DNA of 64,000 bases from Leucobacter ruminantium (GTDB lineage Bacteria > Actinomycetota > Actinomycetes > Actinomycetales > Microbacteriaceae), in NCBI RefSeq assembly GCF_017565705.1, contig NZ_JAGDYL010000015.1, positions 1 through 64,000 on the forward strand. The letters run 5' to 3'. The notes beneath the pieces were generated by a model, which saw only the letters and a program-made list of their open reading frames with translations, was not told where the DNA came from and made no database searches. Positions within the stretch are counted from its first letter, which is position 1, and each line of letters starts with the position of its first letter. Below are positions 8,831 through 17,574 of this stretch, in pieces. A program made the translations under genes and the position numbers.

Positions 8831-9548
8831 CGGCCTGATCAGCCCGGCGGCATTCGTCGGGCCGGGCGTCGAGCTCGGCGCACGCGTCTCGATCGGCCCG
8901 GGCGCGATCGTGCTGGGCCCGTGCACCATCGGCGACGACGTATTCATCGGCGCGGGCGCCCAGATCGGCGCACCGCCCGAGATGACCGACCAGCCCCAGA
9001 ACGCCGCCTGGTCGGGCGACCTCGCCCATGCGGGCGTGCGCATCGAAGCTGGCGCGGTGATCCGCGAGGGCGCCGTCATCCATCAGGGCAGCTACCGGGA
9101 GACCACCGTCGGCGCGGGCGCCTGGGTGCTGAACCGCGCCTACCTCGCGCACGACGTGCTGCTCGGGGCCGGCAGCACCGTGAGCGCGGGCGTCAGCATC
9201 GGCGGCCACTGCGTCATCGGCGCACGCGTCAACATCGGCATGAACGCTTCGATTCACCAGCGGGTGTTCATCGGTGCGGGCTGCATGGTGGGCATGGGCA
9301 CGCCTCTCGCCAGGGATCTCCCCCCGTACGTGAAGGCGTTCGGCTCCCCGGCGCGCATTCATGGTCTGAACTCGATCGGCATGCAGCGGCACGGCATCGA
9401 CGAGGCGCAGATCGAGGCGCTGCAGCGGGCGTATGCGCAGGGCGACCTGCTGCTCGACGGCGTCATCGAATGGTCGGGCGATTTCGCTGCCGTAGTCGCG
9501 CAGTGGCGCGAACGCGACAACCGCCGGCCCGCGGTGTACGCAGCCTGA
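8826..9548 (+). CDS. LpxA-like left-handed beta-helix acyltransferase (WbpD-like)
   Basis: The reading frame opens at GTG 8823-8825 (241 aa counting that codon), overlapping the preceding dehydrogenase stop, so the genes are translationally coupled. The first coding triplet after the start lies at 8826. Repeated hexapeptides of the form (I/V)GxGxx run from residue about 5 to 165, for example VFIGAGAQIG and CVIGARVNIG. HQGSYRET and NRAYLAHDVLLGAG match the catalytic-His region of LpxA, with the His in AHD. A helical C-terminal domain follows from about 185. It is closer to LpxA/WbpD than to serine or maltose O-acetyltransferases. The likely role is N-acetylation of the 3-amino sugar made by the aminotransferase. 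Confidence 0.8.
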   Translation, partial: SDGLISPAAFVGPGVELGARVSIGPGAIVLGPCTIGDDVFIGAGAQIGAPPEMTDQPQNAAWSGDLAHAGVRIEAGAVIREGAVIHQGSYRETTVGAGAWVLNRAYLAHDVLLGAGSTVSAGVSIGGHCVIGARVNIGMNASIHQRVFIGAGCMVGMGTPLARDLPPYVKAFGSPARIHGLNSIGMQRHGIDEAQIEALQRAYAQGDLLLDGVIEWSGDFAAVVAQWRERDNRRPAVYAA

Positions 9549-9698
9549 ACCCGTACCGCGCGCTGCTCCCAAATAAACTTAGAGACTACTACCGCCATCG
9601 CAAGCTCCCGACCGTGTGCCGAAAACTCGTGTTCAGGATGTTGGTGGAGCTCACCGACTTGCACTCTTCATTCAAATCGATCGCATATCGTTGAGAGC

Positions 9699-9740
9699 GA
9701 AGAGTCTTCGCAGCGTCCACACATGCTGCGAGGGCTCTTC
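9699..9740. terminator. Hairpin between converging genes, likely bidirectional terminator
   Basis: Arms at 9699-9713 (GAAGAGTCTTCGCAG) and 9726-9740 (CTGCGAGGGCTCTTC) pair over 15 positions with only two G-U wobbles and a 12-base loop. It lies between the end of the acyltransferase (9548) and the end of the leftward epimerase (9779), where a two-way terminator is expected. A short pyrimidine run (TCCGTCTTTC) follows on the + side; there is no strong U tract on the other. The rest of 9549-9778 holds no gene I can support. Confidence 0.55.
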
Positions 9741-9778
9741 TCCGTCTTTCGTCTGCAAAGTCAGCACTACCCGAGGCC

Positions 9779-10780
9779 TTAACGACCATGCACGTATCGA
9801 AAGAGGACGTCCTCGTAGACTCGCCGTACTCCCGCGGCGATCGGCACGCGATCCAACCCAGTGATCTCGTACCCGTACTGGCTGCGCACTCGGAGATCAA
9901 GGACGTGGGCACCGGTATGGACAGGCACCACATGAAGCTCACCCGCCCTGCGGTGGCTGACGTGACGCACCAGCGAACTCAGCGCGCCGATCGAAAGCGT
10001 TGACCCGTTTGCCAGATCTCGCACCCTGGTGGCCGTCTCCCCTGAAGCTATGGCCGCATCCAGGAACGCCATCGCCTGCCGCGCGGCGTCCGAGGCGAAG
10101 AGGTAATCCCGAATGGTGTCTAGCGGAGCGAACACGCTAATCGGCTGCTGCTTCACTGCCTGCAAACAGAGCTTCGATACCAGGCCCTGATTCTTTCGAA
10201 GATTCTGACCGGGGCCATAAAGTGTGGTGATTCTGCCTATCACGTGCGGCAACCACCCGGTAAGGCTCGCCGACACCACGGCTTCATTGTCCAACTTCCC
10301 GGCGCTGTACGCCGACGTGGCTGCCACCGGGCTCGACTCATCGTATGGTGCCCCAGGGATCCCGGCGTATACAGAAACAGACGATGCGAGAAAGAAGGCG
10401 CCGCGACTCGCAAGGGGTTCTTCCGCTGCCGTCAATCCCGCCACCGGCTCTGACACAGGCTCCATTAGCGCCTCCGCCAGAGCCTCGACAAAGTTGCGCA
10501 GTACTCGTGTCTCACATGCGAACGTCTCCGCAGGTGTGCCGATAACGCCGCTACCGGCAAGCCAGTAGATCTTCCAACGTATATATGGTGCCGCTTCACC
10601 AAGGAAACGATGCAACTGGCCCACCAACTTACTCGAGCTCAGTTCAGAATCTTCCCACGGCACTTTAGCGCCCTCGAAGAGCACCGTCGGGTACGCGTTG
10701 CCGCGTCGCCTGAGTTCAGTACTGACAGCACGGCCCAGCAAGCCACCGGCCCCGATTACCCAGACGAGCTCACCATGCAT
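9779..10780 (-). CDS. NAD-dependent epimerase/dehydratase (extended SDR)
   Basis: This encodes 333 aa. The Rossmann motif VIGAGGLLGRAV is at residues 8-19. The active site has SSVSVYAG and YSAGK (Tyr-xxx-Lys), and ITTLYGPGQN is typical of sugar-nucleotide epimerases and dehydratases. The substrate is unknown. Base composition is clearly less GC-biased than in the flanking glycan genes, with codons such as AAT, ACA and TTA that the neighbours avoid. It follows the GtrB-like gene two bases after that gene's stop, so they share a transcript. It could make the sugar nucleotide used by that transferase. Confidence 0.8.
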   Translation of the reverse strand: MHGELVWVIGAGGLLGRAVSTELRRRGNAYPTVLFEGAKVPWEDSELSSSKLVGQLHRFLGEAAPYIRWKIYWLAGSGVIGTPAETFACETRVLRNFVEALAEALMEPVSEPVAGLTAAEEPLASRGAFFLASSVSVYAGIPGAPYDESSPVAATSAYSAGKLDNEAVVSASLTGWLPHVIGRITTLYGPGQNLRKNQGLVSKLCLQAVKQQPISVFAPLDTIRDYLFASDAARQAMAFLDAAIASGETATRVRDLANGSTLSIGALSSLVRHVSHRRAGELHVVPVHTGAHVLDLRVRSQYGYEITGLDRVPIAAGVRRVYEDVLFRYVHGR

Positions 10781-10782
10781 TG

Positions 10783-11898
10783 TTAGCTGAGGCCTGAGTT
10801 TTTGGGTGAATCATGATCAGCACCCACGTCTTTCGGCACTCCAAACCGCAAGGCAGGGTCTTCGAGCACTACAAAACTTGGCCGCCCCATTGACATCGTC
10901 GCAGCAAGGCCGAGGTACTCTGCGATGATGCCGAGTGAGCCGAGCGTGACCCCGCCGATAACCAGGGTGCACACTAGAGCTGAAGCCCACCCAGCAACGA
11001 GACCGGGGTCATGCCCCAGCAGGTACGACACCACGATCCACAGGGCGAATAGGAGCCCGGCCACGGCGCACAGACCGCCGAAGATTGACACTACTCGCAA
11101 CGGCTTATTGCCGGAGGAGAGCACCAACCTCCAAAAGTGTGACAGCAGTGCGCGAATACGATAATTGTTCGCTTCGCGGCCCTCCCTGCGCATATCCACG
11201 TCGATGGTCGCCACGGCAGTCGTGATCCACCCCAGAGCAATATCCAGGTACACATCTGGCCCCGCGTATGCGGCCATAGCCCGCGCCGCATCACCAGCAA
11301 TCAGACGGTACGAGTGGAAGGCAGGGGTATCGCGCGAGGTCAGCAACGGCAACACCACTCGCTTCGCGAACCATGATGCCGCGTTGCGCAGCGCCCCGTG
11401 GGGAGGCTTGTTCGCCGGCGCCCCGTACACGAGGCTCGCCCGCTCGGCATACGCCGCATCAATCATTCTCGCGATAGCTGCCGGATCATGTTGTCCATCT
11501 TCATCCATCGTGACCACCCAGTTACCTCCGGATGCACCAATACCAGCAACCGTGGCTGCATGCTGCCCGAAGTTACGAGAGAGCCACACTGGACGCACCC
11601 ATTCTGGATACTGGGTCTCCAGCTGCCTGATGACGCGATCAGAAGCATCTGGCCCGTGGTCCCAGACCAGCCGCACCTCGCTGAGGGTGAATGGGCGCCC
11701 GGCTGGGGTGATCTTGCCGTCCCGGTAGGCTGCGAGCTCCGAGACCAACTGCTCGATAGTCGCTTCACCTCGATATACCGGTATGACCACGCTGACGGTC
11801 ACGCGCTGAGATGTCGTGCCCGGGGCTGCGTTCACGTTCGGTTCTCCTGTACAGTTCAGCGGCATGAATAATGCCCGCTTGCCGCGTCTCGTCGGCAT
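10783..11898 (-). CDS. GtrB-like polyprenyl-phosphate glycosyltransferase (GT2)
   Basis: This encodes 371 aa. The ATG at 11898 has GGAG seven bases upstream; an internal ATG at 11865 does not. The GT-A domain has VSVVIPVYRGEATIE and the metal motif TMDEDGQHD. Two C-terminal helices (about 260-290 and 300-330) are followed by a soluble tail. This layout matches GtrB/ArnC/DPMS enzymes that transfer a sugar from a nucleotide to undecaprenyl phosphate on the cytoplasmic face. A GtrA-type gene is divergent from it 66 bases away and a GT39-type gene follows, so all three parts of a GtrABC-like modification system are present. GC content is lower than average. Confidence 0.8.
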   Translation of the reverse strand: MPTRRGKRALFMPLNCTGEPNVNAAPGTTSQRVTVSVVIPVYRGEATIEQLVSELAAYRDGKITPAGRPFTLSEVRLVWDHGPDASDRVIRQLETQYPEWVRPVWLSRNFGQHAATVAGIGASGGNWVVTMDEDGQHDPAAIARMIDAAYAERASLVYGAPANKPPHGALRNAASWFAKRVVLPLLTSRDTPAFHSYRLIAGDAARAMAAYAGPDVYLDIALGWITTAVATIDVDMRREGREANNYRIRALLSHFWRLVLSSGNKPLRVVSIFGGLCAVAGLLFALWIVVSYLLGHDPGLVAGWASALVCTLVIGGVTLGSLGIIAEYLGLAATMSMGRPSFVVLEDPALRFGVPKDVGADHDSPKNSGLS

Positions 11899-11964
11899 CA
11901 GATACTCCGAACTAACTATACTTGCCAGCTATGGTGACCAGTCGATGACCGGAAAGACCAGGCA

Positions 11965-12474
11965 ATGCCAGAAGCTGCAGAGACCGTGCCCGAGCCGGGT
12001 CTATTCTTGAGGATCATCAAGGATCGCCGTATCGCATTCATGATCGTGGGCGGCATGAACACGGTATTGGGGACGCTTTGGTTCATTGGGTATCAGCTCG
12101 TCTTCGAGGCACTGCACGTCGGCCGATTTGACTACATTTTGAGTCTTGTCTGCGCCCAGATCACATCCGTGTTCACCTCGTTTCTTAGCCAACGGTATCT
12201 CGTGTTTCGTGTACGTGGTCGGTTCTGGGGCGATCTCGCTCGGTTTGCGCTCGTGAGCACATCGGCCTTCGGCGCGAACCTCGTGCTGCTTCCTCTGTGC
12301 GTAGAGCTATTGGGGTTGCCGAAGATTCCGGCGCAACTCGCCGTGACCGCTGTGATCGCCATCTCGAGCTACCTCGCCCACCGCGATTTTTCATTCCGGC
12401 GAAAGAGCCCCAACGACATGAAGCAGCACGATGCAACACCCCCACAACGTTCTGAAGGTGAGGCTGCCCGGTGA
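11965..12474 (+). CDS. GtrA family membrane protein
   Basis: This encodes 169 aa with four membrane helices (about residues 22-45, 52-75, 90-112 and 118-138) and a charged C-terminal tail. FMIVGGMNTVLGTLWFIGYQ and the FxFRRK ending after the last helix are typical of GtrA (Pfam GtrA). GtrA proteins are linked to flipping of polyprenyl-phosphate-linked sugars. It is divergent from the GtrB-like gene and overlaps the next GT2 start by four bases (GTGA). Rare-codon use and lower GC are shared with the surrounding 9.8-12.5 kb. Confidence 0.85.
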   Translation: MPEAAETVPEPGLFLRIIKDRRIAFMIVGGMNTVLGTLWFIGYQLVFEALHVGRFDYILSLVCAQITSVFTSFLSQRYLVFRVRGRFWGDLARFALVSTSAFGANLVLLPLCVELLGLPKIPAQLAVTAVIAISSYLAHRDFSFRRKSPNDMKQHDATPPQRSEGEAAR

Positions 12475-13313
12475 CCCCACGTGTGTCTGTCGTCGTACCG
12501 GCGTACAACAACGCATCAACGATCTCAGAGACCCTCGACTCGATTCTCGCTCAGACCTGGCACGACTTCGAGCTGATCATTGCTGACCACTGTTCCGACG
12601 ACGACACAGCTCAGATCGCGCAGGCCTATGCGTCGCAGGATCCTCGAATTACCGTGGTATCCACCCCCGCTGGCGGCGGGGCCCTCCGCAATTGGAACCG
12701 CGTGACTGATCTGGCACAGGGTGAGTTCGTCAAGCTCGTCTGCGGAGACGATTTGCTCTATCCCGAAGCGCTGCGTCAGCAGGTGGCTGCATTCGGCGTC
12801 CCCACTACGTCTGATCGTGACCTGGTCTTGGTCGCGTCAAAGCGCGATCTGATCGATGTGCGCGGCAATATTTTCGTGCGCTCGCGCGGCCTCGCTGGCT
12901 TTGTCGGGCGAGTCGACGGGCGACAGGCGCTTCGTGCGACAGTACGTTCCGGGGGCAACTTGTTTGGCGAGCCCGCGTGCGTGCTCATACGCCGTGACGC
13001 ACTGCGAGAGGCCGGCGGCTGGCATGACATGCGCTATTACCTTGACCTCAGCGGCTATGCAGGTCCGCTCGCGGCCGGTGACATGGTGGCATTGCCGCAG
13101 ACGCTTGCCGCGTTTCGGGTCGGAGGTGGGCAATGGTCGGTTCGTCTCGCTCGGCAGCAGGCCGAAGATGCTGTGCGATTCAATCGCCACGCACAACAGC
13201 TCGCTCCGGAGCACATCACCGACGGCGATGTACGCCGCGGGAACGTACGGGCCAGGATCTCGTCGCTGCAACGCCGCGCCGCGTACCTCGTGCTGAGCCT
13301 CCAGGGACGTTAG
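12471..13313 (+). CDS. Family 2 glycosyltransferase
   Basis: This encodes 280 aa. GTG at 12471 overlaps the GtrA stop by four bases. The GT-A motifs are VSVVVPAYNNASTI, a diverged nucleotide site IADHCSDDDTA and the metal site VCGDDLLYP. The usual second region, GEPACVLIRRDALREAGGW, is present, and no membrane helix is visible. The length and the GG-W acceptor-side motif match inverting GT2 enzymes that extend polysaccharide chains. Its stop overlaps the stop of the leftward GT39-type gene by four bases. Donor and acceptor are not known. Confidence 0.82.
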   Translation: MTPRVSVVVPAYNNASTISETLDSILAQTWHDFELIIADHCSDDDTAQIAQAYASQDPRITVVSTPAGGGALRNWNRVTDLAQGEFVKLVCGDDLLYPEALRQQVAAFGVPTTSDRDLVLVASKRDLIDVRGNIFVRSRGLAGFVGRVDGRQALRATVRSGGNLFGEPACVLIRRDALREAGGWHDMRYYLDLSGYAGPLAAGDMVALPQTLAAFRVGGGQWSVRLARQQAEDAVRFNRHAQQLAPEHITDGDVRRGNVRARISSLQRRAAYLVLSLQGR

Positions 13314-14965
13314 GGCGTCTCGGCGGTTGCCGCTCCGGGAATCTCATAGATCAAGATGGTTGGTCCGCCCAACTGACTTCCGGTGATACTGCGCACGGCG
13401 TTGACGAGTTGGCCCGGAATGTTGACGAGCTCGACGGGGTTCGAGGCGACGGCCGATGCGGCGCCTTCCCACTCTGCAACGAGCGCAAATTGATTCTGCA
13501 CCGCGGTATAGAAAGCCTGCTCGTTAGCGTAACGCGCCTCAGCTTTGAATCGTTCGGACATAATGCTACTCAAAATGAGATAGTGCGGCGGGGTTTCGCC
13601 ATTGACCGCGGCGACGGGCATGAGCGTACCTTCGTCCGAAAGCTCGAACTCATCGAACACTGTTCTCGAACTACCGGGCAAAAAAGGCGTGTACCCCTCA
13701 TACACCGTAATTTCGGGTGTGATCCCGTGCTCATTCACGTATGCCAGCGCGGCACTGCGGCTATCTTCGCTGACGAATCGAGCAGTAGTGGCCAGCGATG
13801 TGAGCACGAGGCTCAGGCCCGCAACCCCTACCACCCCGGCGATGACGATGGTCGCGATACGACGCGAGAGCTTCACTCGGCGCAAGACTCTGGCCAGCTC
13901 AGGGATGCCGATGGCCGCGAGCAAAATCGGCGTGACATACATGGGAATGCCCCACCTATCCCAGTGCAGGGTGAGCGCGGAAATGGCCAGCCATAAGACG
14001 CCCCCCGCGAGCAGAGGGATGGCGTGCAGAGCACGCAGGCGTATCAGGCGCAGCACGCCGAAGAGGGCGCACACTGTCAGAATCAGGCCGAGACTCGTCA
14101 GCCCGTTCGTGGCGTAGAAGCCGAGTTTGCCGAAGTACCCCAGGCCATCGGCGCCGAGATGCCCCGTTGAGTTCTGGCCAGTGAGCTGCGCCTCGACGGC
14201 GGCGAAGTTCGTCAACAAGACCGGCGAGGCGATGAAGACACACACCACGAAGAGCACCGGGCTCGAGAGCGCATGCCAGAGACTGCGGCGCCAGTTGCGA
14301 TCGCGTACGGCGACGGTGACGACGGATGCGGCCACGACGGCCCCCAGTAGCGCCGCCGGGTACTTCGCGGTAAACCCCCAAGCGGTGCTTGCGCAGGCCA
14401 GCACAAGCCACTTCCATCTAGGGGATTCGATGTAGCGCACACAGGCCCACACGACGAGGAACGTCACGAGCACCAGCGGCACATCGGGCGTCGCGTAATG
14501 CGCATGCTCCACAAAAGGAGGAAAGAACGCGACCATGGCAGCCGCAGTCACCGGCATCCAACGACCGAAGGTGGCGACAGCCAAATAGGCAACGGGAATG
14601 CACAGTGTGCCGAGCCCCGCAATGAGCAACCGAGACAGGGCCGTGAACAGGCCCGGATCCGATGCATACAGCGAGATTGGATCGGTGCCGTGAATCAGAT
14701 GAGCGTAGGCCTCGTACAGGAGGTAACTCAGCTGAATCTCGAGATGATCAGGTCGCGAGAACTGGGTGGGCTCAAACGAGTTTCGCTTGACAAGGTCGAG
14801 TGCGCCGTCGACCACGACCCATTCGTCTGCGTGCAAGTTGAGAGGCAAACCCCATGTGATACCTGCAACGCGCAACGCCCCCCCGAGCGCAATAACGACT
14901 GTAAGCCAGAACAACGGGCGCCGAGTCAGTGACGTCGCCCCGTGACGTACTACCGCCGGTGCCAC
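13310..14965 (-). CDS. GT39/GT-C type membrane glycosyltransferase
   Basis: This encodes 551 aa if GTG 14965 is used. The frame stays open to 15202, but that part lies entirely within the preceding transferase gene and is very Arg-rich, so I place the start just after that gene's TAG. About eleven hydrophobic segments are visible. The first extracytoplasmic loop has NLHADEWVVVDGALDL, the acidic pair expected for polyprenyl-phosphate-sugar-dependent GT-C enzymes (PMT/ArnT). A soluble extracytoplasmic C-terminal domain starts at about residue 420. It would use the lipid-linked sugar made by the GtrB-like protein. No clear ribosome site exists, so translation may be coupled. Confidence 0.75.
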   Translation of the reverse strand: MAPAVVRHGATSLTRRPLFWLTVVIALGGALRVAGITWGLPLNLHADEWVVVDGALDLVKRNSFEPTQFSRPDHLEIQLSYLLYEAYAHLIHGTDPISLYASDPGLFTALSRLLIAGLGTLCIPVAYLAVATFGRWMPVTAAAMVAFFPPFVEHAHYATPDVPLVLVTFLVVWACVRYIESPRWKWLVLACASTAWGFTAKYPAALLGAVVAASVVTVAVRDRNWRRSLWHALSSPVLFVVCVFIASPVLLTNFAAVEAQLTGQNSTGHLGADGLGYFGKLGFYATNGLTSLGLILTVCALFGVLRLIRLRALHAIPLLAGGVLWLAISALTLHWDRWGIPMYVTPILLAAIGIPELARVLRRVKLSRRIATIVIAGVVGVAGLSLVLTSLATTARFVSEDSRSAALAYVNEHGITPEITVYEGYTPFLPGSSRTVFDEFELSDEGTLMPVAAVNGETPPHYLILSSIMSERFKAEARYANEQAFYTAVQNQFALVAEWEGAASAVASNPVELVNIPGQLVNAVRSITGSQLGGPTILIYEIPGAATAETP

Positions 14966-14967
14966 GC

Positions 14968-17451
14968 CTACAATCCGAGACGCTGTTTGACCTTGCGCAC
15001 CACGGCGCCGGGGCCCTGACGTACGAGCAGCAGGCTGGCGCGGCGCACGTCTTCGACGATGCCGTTCTGGCCCGCGGGCCGGCGGCGCTTCTGGCGCTTC
15101 GCGCCGGCGGCGTCGACGCGCACCTCGCCGCGGCGCATGCGATCCGCCGCGTAGTGCGCATTGCCAACGAACTCGACGAGGGGCGCGAGCACATTGCCCC
15201 ACTCGTATTCGCTGCGCACCTTGCCGATGGCCTTCTGCGCGGCGGCCAGCTTGCCCTTGCCGAACAGCAGGTCTTCGATCGCGGCGGCGAGCGCGTCCAC
15301 GTCGCCCGCAGGCACTGCACGGCCGAGACCGCGATCGTCGACGAGCTCGGCGAAGTGGTCACCTTCGGTGACCACCATGGGCAACTCGGCCCAGAGATAG
15401 TCGAGGATACGGGTGCGGAAGCTGAAGGTGGTCTCGATGTGCGAGTGGTGGGTGCTGACTCCCAGGTCCGCCTCGGCGAGGTAGTTGCCTCGGTCCTTGT
15501 ACTCGACCCACGAGCCGTTGAAGAAGACGTTCGTGTCGGCGACGCCGAGTTCCGCGGCGAGTGCACGGGAGTCGGTGACGATCTTCATCTCGGGCACACC
15601 GGGGTGCGGGTGCTTGGTGCCGAGGAAGTAGAGCTTCACCTCGGGGTGGGTCTCGACGACTTTCGCCACGGCGCGGATGAGCGCGAGCGGGTCGAACCAG
15701 TTGTAGAGCCCGCCACTCCACAGCAGCAGCTTGTCATCCTCGCCGATGCCGGGGTGAACACCCTTCAGCACCTTCTTCTCGTGCGCGGGCGGTTCGGCTT
15801 CGAGGCCGAAGGGCACGACACTGATGAGCCCGGTGAGGTCGGGGTCATCAGCGTAGTTCGCGGGGTTGATGCGACCGAGTGCCGCGAGCTGGCCGAGGTA
15901 GAAGTGGCGCTGGCGCTCGGAGGCGCAGAGGAAGTAGTCGCCGCGGGCGAGCTGCTCGTTGAGCACGGTAGTCGCGTCGGCGGTGGCGCGTGTCCACGCT
16001 TCTTCGCCCTGCGGGCGGCCCTGTTCGAGCTGCTCGAGGTGCATCGGGTCGTAGATGTCGACGACGAGCACCTTCTGCGTCTTGCGGATCGACGGGAAGA
16101 GCGCCATCGCGAGACCCTGGAAGATGATGACGTCGGCCCAGTCCTCGTGCTGCGCCATCGCTTTGTTATCGCCGGGCTTCACCGTGTCGAGTACGAAGTC
16201 CGCAGCGAGGTCCTCATGACCCTCGAGGCTCACCAGACGCACGTCGCTCTGCGGAGCGAGCGCCTCGGCCATGTGCCAGGCGCGGATCGCGGGGCCGGCC
16301 ATCTTCGCACCGATGGGGTCCCCGGTGATGATCAGCACGTTGGTGCGGGCGGGTCCGTCGAGCACGTCGAAATTGTCGATGATGTTCTGGTAGCCGTGCA
16401 AGAAGTGGGCACCGGTGAAGGAAGGTGCGTTCGTCTCGAGGAACCGACGGCGCACCACGTGCTCGGCGGTCGTGCGGGATTCCTGGATCTCGCGCCGCGA
16501 CTCGGTGAGCGAGGGAAGGTTCTGCACGAACTGGTCGATGGCGTAGAGCGTGGCGATCGTGTCCTTCGGGATCGCCTCGGTGAGCTCCGCGTCGGAGGAC
16601 GCCTTGCGGATGTCGTAGGAGGTCGAATCGAGCTCTCCGCGGGCCACGCTGCGCCGCACCGAGAGCAGCAGTGTGGCGGCAAGGGTCTCGTCGAACTTCT
16701 CGGAGCCGAGGTTCTTGTAGAGCGTGTAGAGCGCGTTGCGCTCGAGCAGGTAGGTCTCCTTGTAGGCACCGAGCTTACTCATGCTGGCGTGGTGCTTGTG
16801 ATAGGCGAGGGATCCGGGCTCGTAGGCGTAGCGGTAGCCCTTGAGGTTCAACCGCCAGCCGAGGTCGACGTCCTCGAAAAACATGAAGTAGCGCTCGTCG
16901 AAGCCGCCGAGCTCCTCGTAGACGTCGCGGCGCACGAACATCGCGGAGCCGGTACCGAAGAGCACGTCATGAGGTTCATCGGCCTGGTCGGGGATGGCGA
17001 GCCCTGTGTGGGGTTTGTAGCCCATGCCGAACCAGGTGAGCCCCGACCCGATGAAGTCGACCTTCTCGCCCTCCCAGTCGAGCACGCGGCTGGCGACGGC
17101 GCCGATGCGGGGCGACTCCTCGAAGCGGCGCACCGCCTCGCGCACCCAGCCGGCATCGGGCTTCGCGTCGTTGTTCAGGAAGGCGATGATGTCGCCCTTG
17201 CTCTTCTTGACGCCGAGGTTGCAGCCGCCGGCAAAACCGAGGTTTTTCTTCGACTTGACGAGCACGGCGTGAGGCGCAGCGGCGGCGATGCGTTCCGCAC
17301 TGTCGTCGCCGGAGGCGTTCTCGACGACGACGATCTCGAGTCGGTCGTTCGGCCAGTCGAGTTCGCCGAGGTGGCGTATCGCCTCGATGGTGTCGTCGGC
17401 TCCGCGGAAGTTCACGAGGACGACCGATACCAGCGGGTTCTTGGGTTCCAT
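14968..17451 (-). CDS. Bifunctional GT2-GT4 glycosyltransferase
   Basis: This encodes 827 aa from the ATG at 17451; a GTG at 17469 would give 833. The N-terminal GT2 domain (about 1-300) has VSVVLVNFRGADDTI, FLNNDAKPDAGW and ELGGFDERYFMFFEDVDLGW, a rhamnosyltransferase-like pattern. The C-terminal GT4 domain (about 365-760) has KMAGPAIRAWHMAEALA, LVVDIYDPMHLEQLEQG, LLLWSGGLYNWFDPLALI and FSFRTRILDYLWAELP. The tail is short and basic. Two transferases on one chain suggest addition of two successive residues. The divergent gene 17575-18939 is a stand-alone relative of the second domain. It reads two bases before the GT-C gene starts. Confidence 0.88.
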   Translation of the reverse strand: MEPKNPLVSVVLVNFRGADDTIEAIRHLGELDWPNDRLEIVVVENASGDDSAERIAAAAPHAVLVKSKKNLGFAGGCNLGVKKSKGDIIAFLNNDAKPDAGWVREAVRRFEESPRIGAVASRVLDWEGEKVDFIGSGLTWFGMGYKPHTGLAIPDQADEPHDVLFGTGSAMFVRRDVYEELGGFDERYFMFFEDVDLGWRLNLKGYRYAYEPGSLAYHKHHASMSKLGAYKETYLLERNALYTLYKNLGSEKFDETLAATLLLSVRRSVARGELDSTSYDIRKASSDAELTEAIPKDTIATLYAIDQFVQNLPSLTESRREIQESRTTAEHVVRRRFLETNAPSFTGAHFLHGYQNIIDNFDVLDGPARTNVLIITGDPIGAKMAGPAIRAWHMAEALAPQSDVRLVSLEGHEDLAADFVLDTVKPGDNKAMAQHEDWADVIIFQGLAMALFPSIRKTQKVLVVDIYDPMHLEQLEQGRPQGEEAWTRATADATTVLNEQLARGDYFLCASERQRHFYLGQLAALGRINPANYADDPDLTGLISVVPFGLEAEPPAHEKKVLKGVHPGIGEDDKLLLWSGGLYNWFDPLALIRAVAKVVETHPEVKLYFLGTKHPHPGVPEMKIVTDSRALAAELGVADTNVFFNGSWVEYKDRGNYLAEADLGVSTHHSHIETTFSFRTRILDYLWAELPMVVTEGDHFAELVDDRGLGRAVPAGDVDALAAAIEDLLFGKGKLAAAQKAIGKVRSEYEWGNVLAPLVEFVGNAHYAADRMRRGEVRVDAAGAKRQKRRRPAGQNGIVEDVRRASLLLVRQGPGAVVRKVKQRLGL

Positions 17452-17574
17452 ACGTTCCAGAGTCCTCACACGAGTTGTACAGTCGCCGGCTGAGGCCGCC
17501 GCTCATGCCATCGTAGTCGTTCATGGATATACCATCGTCATGGACTGATCGAGGCGAGAACAGGGACGGATTCG

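Noticed and set aside
9549-9698. A + strand open frame continuing after the acyltransferase (LLPNKLRDYYRHRK...)
   Set aside because: It lacks a start codon with a ribosome site and shows no family signature; only the hairpin after it is supported.
14966-15202. The N-terminal extension of the GT39 frame
   Set aside because: About 79 Arg-rich residues fully inside the GT2-GT4 gene in another frame; the hydrophobic start of the GT-C protein begins after GTG 14965.
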